A stretch of DNA of 64,000 bases from Cadophora sp. MPI-SDFR-AT-0126 (Eukaryota > Ascomycota > Leotiomycetes > Helotiales > Ploettnerulaceae): assembly GCA_020747065.1 (NCBI GenBank), contig JAGMVK010000022.1, positions 744,001 through 808,000 of the forward strand. The letters are read 5' to 3'. The notes under the pieces are model-generated. The model did not search any database. It was not told the origin of the DNA and saw nothing but the letters and a program-made list of their open reading frames with translations. Position numbers and translations under genes: made by a program. Of the stretch, positions 34,209 to 45,300 are shown piece after piece (the stretch's first letter is position 1; every line of letters starts with the position of its first letter).

Positions 34209-34832
34209 TGGGTTGGTAGATGGGTTGGTAGGACGGAGGAATATCGAGGTGAATAGATCGGTGATATTTGAGGGCATAGACGCAGTGGTTTATAAATGAT
34301 TTCAATGCAGGATAGATCGCAGATCCTGAAATCGAGAAATCCTCTCTCGGTTGTCTTCCGCCGCTTCAAGTGATGTCCCGATAATCGTCTTGCGATGCCG
34401 CCCCTCAGAGGAGACCGAATACATCACAATGTTGATAATACCAGGCAATACAAGTAATCTAGTCGTCAAATGCGACAGTATCGATAAAGAAATTTACCTT
34501 TTCTAGCAATCATTCTTCTGCCTGCCGTGTCGTAGCGTATAAATCGCCTACCACTTTATCGTCTCGCTAAACCTGTTGGCTTTATCACCTCCCAGCCCGC
34601 CCATCCCCGCGTGAATTTCAATATCGTCGAGACTTCCTCAATCCAGCCCTACAGCGACACGAGTAGGTCAGCTTTCCGTCAAGTTAATCGATATAAGACC
34701 AGCCTCCTGTGAGAGCCTGCCGAGTCTCGACCTCGAACCTCGACCACAACATCTCGACATCTGACCTCTCGAACGCTCATCACACCAACCACATAGCCTC
34801 GAATAAATCCCACCTAAATCATCACCAACATC
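34209..34832. other. intergenic, promoter of the nucleotidyltransferase-like gene
   Basis: No gene is seen. From about 34560 the strand is C/T- and A/C-rich, as in a fungal promoter and leader. Confidence 0.6.
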
Positions 34833-36037
34833 ATGACTTCAGTTCCAGAACCAGTTCCACAGCCCCCAGGCCCCTCCACTCTCGATTTCCACCTCCAAAA
34901 CGCTCTCAAAGAAACAAGCAGCACCTCCGACCCCGTCTCTCTCTACACCCTTCCCTCCTCATCTCCCCCCGCACCAATCCCCCTCAACCCCCTCGGACCA
35001 ACAGCCTCTTCCTCTACCCGGGCTCCTTCAACCCCCCACACGTCGGCCACCTCGCCACCATCCTCTACTTCTACGAACACAGACATGATTTCGGGCTTAC
35101 GTGTCTGTTCATCTTTGCTGATCCGGAGACGGTGGTGGGTGGAAGGGTTAAGAAACATAATGTTTTTGTGATGCCGCAGGAGTTTAGGCAGTGAGTATTC
35201 GCCCCGCTCATTCTCACTTTCGCTTTCAGTCTCCCACATATATATTTCCCTCAATCCGAATGTCTTCACCCAAACCCTCAACCCCTTTTTCCATACAATA
35301 CTGAACCTAACATCACCCCTCACAGCAAACTCTTCGCCACCCACCCCCTCCTCGCCCCCCTCCTCCAAACCGGCTTCCTCAAAATCCTCACTGGCTCAAT
35401 GACAAGCCACATCGCCCTCCTGCGCCATACCACCGACCTCATCACCGCGCACCACATCCCCGCAACACTAACCGGCTTCCTCGGCGGCGACAAACTCTCC
35501 GTCAACAGCTCACCACACCAGAAACCCGGCGAGTTAATCGAATGGGGCCCCCTGGACGAATTCCTCATCATGAATGCGCGTCGCCCAGTGGATTTCTACT
35601 GCACCTGGGAATCCGAAGCCGCGAAGAAGAAATCCCAGAACCCGGAATATCAACACGTCGAGCAGATCGACATCGATTTCCCGCCTGTCAATAGACCGGA
35701 CAATCTCCCCGGTTGTACGACGTGGGAGAGAGGTCCGATTGAAAGGGAGAGTATTGTGAGGGAGAGTCGGATTGGGCAGTTGTGGAGTTGTAGGGCGCTG
35801 ACGGTGCCGGGGGAGCCGGTGATTCGGTTTAGGGCGAGTGATGGGAGTAAGAGTGATGGGATTAGTTCGACGGGAGTGAGGCGGATTATGTGTGAGGTCG
35901 AGGATGGGGAATTGCTTGGGCGGTTGAGGGGCTTGGTGCTTTGTCCGGAGGCGTTGGTGGAGTGGTTGGTCAAGGAGAGAGAGCGGAAGGGAGCGGAGGG
36001 ACAGAGCGTAGAGGGTGAGGAGAAAGCCTTCCTGTAG
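34833..36037 (+). CDS. nucleotidyltransferase (NMNAT/cytidylyltransferase-like) with apparent frameshift
   Basis: The second part is clear: exon ending 35190 and exon 35326-36037. These contain YPGSFNPPHVGH, the (H/T)xGH nucleotide-binding motif of the NMNAT/cytidylyltransferase fold, then LFIFADPETVVGG and later LTGFLGGDKLSV. The likely start, ATG 34833 (MTSVPEPVPQPPGPSTLDFH), lies in a different frame from this motif. The motif frame itself has no ATG upstream. No GT-AG intron fits between them. The change must fall around 34960-35000, within C-runs (CCCCCC, CCCCC), where one base gained would join the frames. That points to an assembly or homopolymer error, or a recent frameshift. The product would be about 350 residues. 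The exact reaction is unknown; related proteins transfer nucleotidyl groups to small molecules. Confidence 0.65.
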
Positions 36038-36529
36038 CAAAGATATGTTGGCGGTGGTAGTGTAATGGGGCCGTTAACATTGCCTGGCGATTCTGCGGTA
36101 CTGTATCGAAATGGGCGGAGAGACTGGCTGCTGCGAACCTGGCTTTGGATGTCTTCCTGCAACGGCTCTCATCGTCCTTACTTTGATGACTATGGACCTG
36201 CTCTTATATCAGCAGATCGTCCTCATAAATGCATCCCAAAATGAACATGATTTTCAGTCAGGGGATAACCGTTCCAATGAAGTTCCGAAAAAGTTGAGAT
36301 GACCATCGTCCCCATTGCAAGCATTCGATTCCGACCCTCATGAGAAACACAGGAATGAGACCAAACAAACCCAATTCGTGAGATGCAAATGTCTAATGTA
36401 CATTCTATCAGTAATCTGAGCAGTCAAAATGACTCGCCCGAGTCAAATGAGCAGCTGCTATCCCTCGGATGTAAGACCCAAATCTAGTAATCCCGGAGCC
36501 CCTGCATCCATCTAGTCTAATAGCACAAT
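36038..36529. other. convergent intergenic spacer
   Basis: This is 3' flank of both the nucleotidyltransferase-like gene and the mitochondrial carrier gene. No coding signal is seen. Confidence 0.6.
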
Positions 36530-37494
36530 TCACAGCGCAGGCTCAAGATCAGTGTCCTTCCTCTTCGCCTTCAAATGTTCAAAAACACTCATCATAATAA
36601 TCGCACTCGGCGCACTCCTCATCAGCGTCGGCAAGAATCCGGCATAGAATCCCTTCGGCCCACTCTCCCTCATCACATTCCTGACCACCTGTCTCAAGCC
36701 CTCTCGATCCGAGTTTCTCGTTCCGGTAACAACACCAGCCGCAGCGACAGTATCGCTGGTCGCAACTTGATATCTCGTCTTCACCAGCTCGAGAGGATGA
36801 ATGAACGCCGCCGACGTCGCAGCCGCTACGCCAGCTCCACAAGCAATCTGAGTCTGTACACTCCGTTCCGGCATCCCACGACGGACATTCCCGTACGTCG
36901 TCCACCAGAGGATGTTGAACGGGATGTAACTCGCAATGCCCATGACATAACCTCGATAGAAACCACGAAAGCCTTCCTTGGCAGCGATGTTACGGAGTTG
37001 ATAGAGCAGCTTGCCTTCACGACCTGAGCGTGAGATCTGGAGACGCGCTTTTAGGACTTCCATTGGAGTGAAGAGGACGCTACCGGCGAGCTCGGCGATA
37101 CAGCCTGAGAGGGCATCATTGAGAGAGCTGTCGCCCAGATGAGGCAGGAGTGCGATCTGGGTGGCTTCTCGGGTGGTGAGGTAGACTGCTGTGGCTGGTG
37201 TGACGGTCAAGATGGTGACGCCAATTCCACGGTAGTAGGCTCTCAATGGGACAGATAGGACTAGATCAAATGGTCAGTACATATTCATAGCAAACAGAAT
37301 AATCAAAACTGAAGTGGAGATGGAGCTCGGGATTGTGAGCGAGCCCGGCCCGCGCCTCAAAGGTACATACGAGGTCGCCGCGTGCTTGTTTGATATTGCA
37401 CCGCAATGGTATCGAGCGGGTAGCAAGTGATCTTTGAGATGATGGAGCCCGTAGCACTGGCCCCTACATTTGCGAAGAGACTTGCGACGTCCAT
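36530..37494 (-). CDS. mitochondrial carrier family (SLC25) protein
   Basis: Exons 37494-37371 and 37260-36530 give 284 residues. The usual three repeats are visible through their signature motifs: CYPLDTIAVQ near residue 26, FTPMEVLKARLQ near 107 and IHPLELVKTRYQ near 197. Each is followed by the GFxRG/GFY loop in repeats 2 and 3 (GFRGFYRG, GPKGFYAG). Family members exchange small metabolites or cofactors across the inner mitochondrial membrane. In the first motif the basic residue usually found after PxDxx is missing (Ala-Val instead). I cannot name the substrate. Confidence 0.88.
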
Positions 37495-39193
37495 TCCCCA
37501 GCGCGTTTGATAGGGGGGAGATGGATGTGCACAAGAGAAGGAGGCCAAACCGACGTCTTTCCACGTGAGCGAAAAATTCGAGGTTCTTGTGTCACGTGTT
37601 ACAATTTCGGCCCGGGTTTGGCCGACTGGTGACTTGTCTGGGCCTCGGTCGCTAAATTTTAGGCTTTCGAGCCCTGTAAAGCTTAGACGGATTGCCTGGA
37701 ATTGTGGTCATGGAGCCTGAACTTCCCTGGCGTCTCACTGAGTAGGGTAATTTCAAGAAACATGATCGCAAATCACATGAATACTCCTTGATCTAGAATA
37801 GCAGACTAGTTCGATCAATTTGACCGATTACTCTACCAGTTCAAGGTCTGGTAATAGCTGAATTGGTTTAATAACTCTTCGGTTAGAGAACGAGCACAAT
37901 AACCGATTTGTTTACCTTCGTAACGGAAGGACTTACACATATAATTTCAGGATCCACCCCCTCGATTATACTTTTTATTACAGTCACTCATACCAACATA
38001 CACGGCAGATCGTCCACGAAGTGTAGTTCTCATATTATCGTAGGCTAATGTTAGTTTGTCCTCTTTCTATATGTACCTCAGCTTCAGGATTGCCTTGCTC
38101 ACTTGGCAACCAAGTCAACAAGCTTTGTTATTTCATCGCTCCCTAATTCTACTGACTTTTATTGTTATTCGACTTTTGGCCTTCATCTATAAAACATTTG
38201 AGAGTATCAAACATCCCAATAGTTGACACCGACGATTCGGCAATGTAAGCGAGGCGTCACTTCGATTGTGAGAGAAGCCCTCAGGACCTTTCCATTCGCT
38301 CGAATGAGCTTTACATCGAGAACACCGGTGTTGACCTGATTAATAATATCGAGTCGGGTGAACCTATCTGTCTCCCTCGGAACTCTGAAAGGAGTACTAT
38401 ACTTCATAGATGAGAACTGGCAGGTAATTTCTGACGGTGACGGTCATGGCTTTCCAGCACCAGCTTTTAGAAGCTTGACGTTTTGAAAAGCTGCGGAAGA
38501 GTCCGACTCTATTGCTAGAATTGACCTATATTTGATTGACGTACTGGGACCTAGGATTTGGTTCCGTGTCATACCGCAGTCTGCATTCGAATTCACATTC
38601 CCCCGGTCACCAAATAAACAGTTCGCTTAACCGCGCGAGCTGCCACGGCGAGTTAAAAGAAACATTTGATTGACTTGAAACTTCCGAATCATCTTGGCGA
38701 CGAAGCCGGCTACTTCACTTGAAATCTGTTAGCCAGATATAAATATAGATACAGACTGAAGCAAGCCACACCTAGCCTGAACGACTCTCAGAGCACTGTG
38801 CCCCCAGCTCAAACGGATCAGGAAGCGAGAAACTTCGGACATCAACCAGTCGACCAATCGAAAGGGTTCTCTTGGGTCATGTGTTCGGGCGAAAGAAGTG
38901 CTCCCCGCTTTTATTTCAGCTTTCAATACGGTAACGATGATTGGGGATAAAATGCTTTCCCTCTTTCGGATACCTGTTCACGAGAGCAGTCAGTCGAACG
39001 AGGGCGCAATACACGATCTGTTTTCCACTGTACCTTTTAGATTTGTCTTTGCCATCAAATCTACTAAAGTATGGACAGAGATGCTCGTCTCAGTCATCGA
39101 AAGTGCCTCGACTCTCCTTCGTATTCGACCTCACGCTTAGTCAACAAGCTGGTACTTACTAACGCCAAGTCACAACTCTCCACCCCATCTTCA

Positions 39194-39235
39194 CTCTCCA
39201 CTGTCCAGACTCACCTCTCCACTGTCCAGACTCAC
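39194..39235. repeat. 21-bp perfect tandem duplication
   Basis: CTCTCCACTGTCCAGACTCAC is present twice in direct succession (39194-39214 and 39215-39235). It lies in a C/T-rich tract. Replication slippage is the likely origin. Confidence 0.8.
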
Positions 39236-40389
39236 CTCGATCTCAGCACCCATGTCCACTCTCAAGCCTCCACTTCCGGATTCAAGTCTCATCACAACCC
39301 CTCAAACCTGATCTAGACTCGACTCCAAGACAAACCAGCTCAATGCAGATAAACTTCCAGATCACCGCCACCAAGAAACGAAAACTGGACCTCCCAAGCA
39401 CAGCGCTCCACTTCTCTATCACAAATCCTCCGAACAGTGCCACACAGGCACATCCATACTCGCCGTGCTAACCGACGCGGAGTAGACCCATTCTGTTTAA
39501 AATAGGCGATCATATCCTCCAATCTAAGGTGCCGGCCGGTATTGTATTCACTCCACTTTCATCTCGCAGATCAGGGCTTCCAACTCCGCCATCCCGGTCC
39601 AGCGATCACTCATAACAAAGGGGTATACTAACCCAAGGACATCGTCCAGGCGTCTATCCATCCATCCAGAACACCACTCAGCCCTCCATCCCCAACAAAT
39701 GCAATCCGGCCCAGCGCATCTCTAACGCCGATCCCGAGAGGACAGATTCAAGATTCTAGAACGTAAGGTGGATAGTGTTGCACAGCATCAAGGCAGGTGA
39801 GCGACATCATGTGGCTGGGAGGATATGATCGAGACGAGCAAGTCAATAACTTCAACAAGAAAGACTTTGCGATGCCATCCATGAAGCACTCAAGCCACTA
39901 AGCTGAATAGCACGGCCATCAACGATCAAGGAACCAGTTCCATGGTCACAATATGGCTATTATCGAATGACCAGTGGATCAACCAGCGCTCCACTGTTCC
40001 AGCCGGCAGCTGGGGCCACCCATATCCAGCCATTCCCCTCCCGGACATACCTCCGAAACTCCAAGCTGAGCAATGCATGCTGTAGGCAGTCACTCAACTT
40101 ATTCTGTCCCATTTCATTCACAATTACCAATTATCAAGCTTTCCAAATCCTCCCCGCAGACAGGAGTCTCATTCTAAGCCAGCTCTGCTTTGTCCATGTC
40201 TTGATCTGGAATCTAGAGCGGCTGAACGGTCAATAGATTGTGTAATGATCACGCGTGCTCTGAGTCGATTCGATACGATACCTGAATGCTGGTGATCTTC
40301 TGCCGAGAGCCAGAATAACTACTTACCCCTCCCCTCCCTTCTCCCCCATAAAGGAATGTTAAATCTGAGAAAAGCGATGATCGTATAGG

Positions 40390-40557
40390 TACTTGGTGGT
40401 AAGGATAAATAAACCCTTACCCTGTCTCTATCAGTACGAGTCTCAGCTAGGACATGTGTCCAATCATCTAATCAGCATTGGCCTATTTGTGGGGGAGAAG
40501 CTCCCAGAACCACACGTTCAGGGGAGGTGTTGATTTATTTATCCTTACCACAAAGTA
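40390..40557. mobile_element. MITE-like element with TA target-site duplication
   Basis: Terminal inverted repeats start CTTGGTGGTAAGGATAAATA on the left (from 40392) and CTTTGTGGTAAGGATAAATA when the right end (to 40555) is read in reverse complement; about 22 of 24 positions match. Each end is directly flanked by TA, as expected for Tc1/mariner-superfamily insertion. The element between the TAs is 164 bp and has no coding capacity. An inner CCTTACC (40415-40421) forms a further small dyad with the left-end GGTAAGG. No parent transposase is visible in the window, so it would be a non-autonomous element. Confidence 0.6.
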
Positions 40558-41370
40558 GCTTTCCAGATTATTCACCCAGTGAACACCCTGCTTAGATATT
40601 CTAGCTAGGGATCCCCAAAGGCTCCCTGGAATATCTTACAAGTAACCTGGCACCCTGGCCCTTACAACAGACCAAGTTTTGCTCTGTGCTTCGAGGCTGG
40701 TAGGACCATCCCACTATTTACCAGAACCCTCTCCACTACTTACCCATAATTCCAGTATTTAACATTTTGGTTCAGGGGAATGGAGTGGGCAGTATAGAAC
40801 TAGTTACTAGAAGCTAGAAAGAAAGGCTATTTTCCCAAAGCTTCTTGCGTACATGTACACTGAATAGGTGCCTGACGCGACCTTGAGAACTGGCCATTAC
40901 AGGTTTCAGCCACTACCGTGGCTATGATACTCGGTCAGGAGCCTCTCTACCGGCACCGGTGAAGCGATCGACTTGGTTCTGTCCATTAACAGGTCGATAT
41001 CCACCGTTTACGCTCAACAGCCCACCATTCCGAGCCGACGAAGAAACGACCAGACAATCCATCCATCAACCACTCCTATACCTACCTAAGCGACAATCAA
41101 ACCCACCAAGTCAACGAGTAACGACTCTTCGATCAACAATCCCTTCTATCACGAATTGTTACTGAGTCACATCACGTTGCAAACTTGCCACAGAAATACC
41201 CAACCATCAAACGTCCATCAAGCAATTCAACGTGATGTGATATGACAGTGTAACGCGGAGCGCGCTCCATGTCATTTCCCGTCCATTCCCATTGCATTAT
41301 TTACGAAACCCTCCAGTGATCCACCCATCCATCGTCACTTAATTAGCGAATCATGAACTCCCAATCATCG

Positions 41371-41410
41371 AACACATACATACACATATACATACATACA
41401 AACATAAATA
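41371..41410. repeat. ACAT-type microsatellite
   Basis: Imperfect repeats of ACAT/ATAC units run for about 40 bases and end in an A/T-rich stretch. Confidence 0.7.
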
Positions 41411-42320
41411 ATACGAACAAGTCCTGGTTGGAATCATTTGGGGGTGCATGACATCGTAGACACAATGTCACGGACCCGGGGAGGGCACGAAACCCACACA
41501 ACGACTATTGGATTGAGTCAAACATCATCATATCACATCATACTATACAGACCAAGATTCCGACAGTCACAGACGCAGACGGAAGCGAGCGGGCACGACA
41601 CATGTAACACAGCACAGGATCGTCTACGGCAGCGAGGGATATCCACTGGACTAGCTACTCAAATTCTGGCATGTCACTGTTAGCTTATAAATTCAGCCAA
41701 GGTACGAGATGTACCTTACACGGCGTACAGACGTCGATCTAGACGAACAGAATGCGGATGTGAGAAACAGGCAAATTTGGATCTGAAGAGATGTACACCC
41801 GAAGGCAATATATTGAGAACGTCACAGGGCAGCAAAATCAACATCTCAATCCGGTTACACGATGGTACTATCTACTATCTTAGAAAGTTCACTGAGGAGG
41901 ACAGAGATCGTAGGTATCAAGGCAAGTGCAGAATAAACAAACCAGGCGGAGCCCCTGCTCAGCCTAAACAAAAGACAACAAAACAAATCGAACTACCCGA
42001 AAACCCAGAAAAACATCAATCGAACAGACAATCAACCAGTTCGTCTCTCAATACACTCCCTTCCCTCATCTCACCTCACCTCACCATCATTTCCCCTCCT
42101 CACCACCCCTCCTCCACATCCCACCAAATCTCGGCTGTCGGTCCCCCCTCCCCTCGGCAGTCAGCTCTCAGCCGTCTTTTGACTAACTTACAATACGGAG
42201 TTACACAAGCCTCATTTTCCATACCGCCTCTAGCTTTACCTCATGACACCACAAGACGATGAGGATCTCACCGCCTCCCGTCCCGTTTAAATGTGAAAAA
42301 ACACAAGCCATAGCGGACAT

Positions 42321-42339
42321 ATCACACACACACACACTC
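42321..42339. repeat. CA dinucleotide repeat
   Basis: A CA run of about eight units lies within a long A/C-rich stretch. Confidence 0.7.
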
Positions 42340-45300
42340 AAACATCAACCGCAAAATCCCCACCTGCCAAGCAAGCAAGTGCTCGACACAAAGAAGATTC
42401 GGTTAGTAAAGAAAACCACACGGAAGCTCAAAGCGAATCTACCCACCAATCTTAAGCAAACAAGCAGGCGAAAAGTAAAAGAAACGACGTAAATAAAGCG
42501 GTCAACCCGAACCTAAACCCAAAACCTTTCCTTCGTTCTATATTGATATATACCGCCCCTTCGCGCGGTTACCGCCAACTAGTCGCTAATTCGCTAACCC
42601 TTCCTTCACCACCACTGCATCGCATTGCAGCGGGTTTATTTACCTTGCCTTGCGTTGCATTGTTTGCCGTCACCCTGGCACATGGCACGCTGGCATGACG
42701 CCCGCGTGGGGTTATTTACTTGGGTGAAGTTATCGTGGTTGGTTGTTTGCTTGAGGCTGGCGATATGCGATGCGATGCAATGCAACTGTACCGCACTGCA
42801 TTGCCTGCTGGGAGATTGAGGACCTGTAGCCTCACACCTCCTTCCTGTCTTGACGTTCATCTGCATCCGCTGGGCCACAGCCGTGCCTGAACAGTGAGTG
42901 CAGTGTGGTGTCATGTGCATACAGACGACTCGCTTTCTTGCGAGGAAAGGAAAGGAGAAGGCGGGTTGGACCGCAACGGTGAGAGTAGACGCAATGCAAA
43001 CGCAACGCATGCGGACAGAAAAATTACGCTATTGCAACCACGATGATGCAGAGCTGAACGTGGTGAAGATGGTGAAGTAGGTCCAGATCGTGGGCCTGTG
43101 GCGGTGTGAGACACCTAAATTCATGATGAACCCCACCTAGTGGTGGGTTTCCAACATCTACCTTCGAGCTAGACTTACACTGATGGCATTTCCCCCGAAT
43201 GTTGAGCTTCAGTCGACTGTCGAGGAATGATTTAGGCTGTCGGGCGAGGACTGAGCCGGACGCCCAGCAGGACCACAAAACCCCGGAGATCCACCGAGCC
43301 GTGCCGTGTCAATGATCAGTGCAAGTCGGAGAATAAATCCGTTCCAGTTAATCAATTCTGGATTGGAATCGACGACAACCTCACTTTCTTACTTCCCTTA
43401 GCTTAGCAACGAACAGTCTCTTCAAGATCACTAAACAATTGCACCACCACCGCACGCAATCACCCGCCCCTTGCTCACCTGAGACCTCCATCAACGGCGA
43501 CTGAAGGCAAGCCACAATTCCGAACGCCAAGGAATGTGCCCTGTACAGGCACATCTGATATGCATCCAATAAGGAGTCGCACCACCATCTACTTTATCTA
43601 GACGACGATGAGACGATGAGATCTCGGAGCCGAAAAACGCTCAAGCACATGGTTGAGCTCCAAACAACATGGATGCCGTTCCGACATTTCAAACATGGAA
43701 CGAAAAGAAGGCTGAAATTAAAGCAGAAACTGCGCCAAGGATCTTAGTTTCCGGGTTTCCGTCTTAGGCCTGTAAGACTTCAAGGGGATGAAGAGAAGTT
43801 CGAGACGTGGGGATGGAAGATACCGAGTCTGGAATCTCTGGCATGTTTCGCAGAGATTGTGCAGAGATTGTATTTTCAAGGTCGTAGTATCGGGCTATGA
43901 ATCATGATAGCTGCTACTGTGACGAGAAAAGAGTCGACAGGAGATCTCCGGAGCTATCGATAGTTTCAAATGCCAGCCGCAGTGGTCGCTCAGCTGTGGC
44001 TGATAGGACGCCCAGTCTCGGGGACTGAGCCGCAGCCCCGCAGTAACTCGGGCGAGTTTTAGTCAAAAAGCTAAAGCACAGCATCGAAGAATCAACTCCG
44101 GGCTGATACGGACATCTGTGCGGCTCGGCAGTTGGGGAATACTTGCTCATTCGTGAATCGACAAAGCCGTGCCGGACGAGCGTCAGTCGGTCGGATGGTG
44201 CTTCCAATTCGACAGGAGCTTCTGATCCATATCGATATGGTGTAGTGAAACATGATGTCATTCGGCGCTTGACCTGCACCGGCGAAGATGATGTGACGCG
44301 TCGGACATAGAAAAGACGAGGATCAAAGGAAGAAATCTTGTCAGATTGTAAGATCTAAGCAGACGCGGCTCGGAACCCAAATTAGCGTAAACGATCGCAA
44401 AAATCCAGATCAGATATATCGCCGTCGCCTTTTCTTCGGCAAGTGGGGGCGGGACGGTATGGACTTCAAAATAGTTCACGCGATTGTTTGGAGTCGTTCT
44501 TCGAGTCTTCTGCTCGTCTGTCAAGTAGTGTCCGTTCATCTTAGCTATTCAAGTGTCGGAGGTTAGTATTTAGTAGCAGACGGTTTGAAGGCTGGCTTCG
44601 GAGACTAAGATACTGAGTCAAGATAGTGTAAATCCGGCTCGGAAAGCTCGGATGACGACCGAGTACGAAGGAAATCGTCAGTCAGCCAATGCCAAGTCTG
44701 ATGGTCAAGAACTTTAAAATGAAAGTGACGTCCGAGTCTCCTTCAATTCGCTTAGGTGAAGCACTATTGTCACCTTCCTTGAAACGCTTTCAGCAGCGTA
44801 AGATGCCAACCTTTTTCATATTCTAAATTCGGCGTTAGTTTGTGAAGATAGGCGACCCGTGTAAATGACACTCGTCATGTGGGGCGATGAGGCATGGCAT
44901 TGGAGTTCGATTAAGCTTTGCTGTTGATGGTTGGTGGTCTCATTTCAAGGGAAGGGATTGTGCGTTTTCCGTTCCGGCACTATTAGACAGGGGACATATA
45001 CGGCCGGCATCCATTTGAAGCAGAAGATTCGAGGAGGAGAATGAAAACCATGACAACATACTTCGATGGCAAGGGGGCGATGTGACCTTGTAAGGAGGCT
45101 AGGAAAGCTGTGACGGACCTAGAAAGAAATTGCGAGTTCGTATCAAGGGAATGAAAAGACGTGAGTGTTGGCGGAATCTCAATGAATCTGCAGAGTCATC
45201 GGCTTTTCCGACCCTCAAAGCTTAATTGATGACCAGCCAAGATGTGCAGGGAGTTGTTGGCCAGGAGTGTTTCGTCATCTCCAAAGGTGGCATGTTCGTT

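Noticed and set aside
43024..43278. CxxC-containing minus-strand frame resembling a zinc-binding fragment
   Set aside because: A single CxxC with no matching second pair and no family pattern is not enough.
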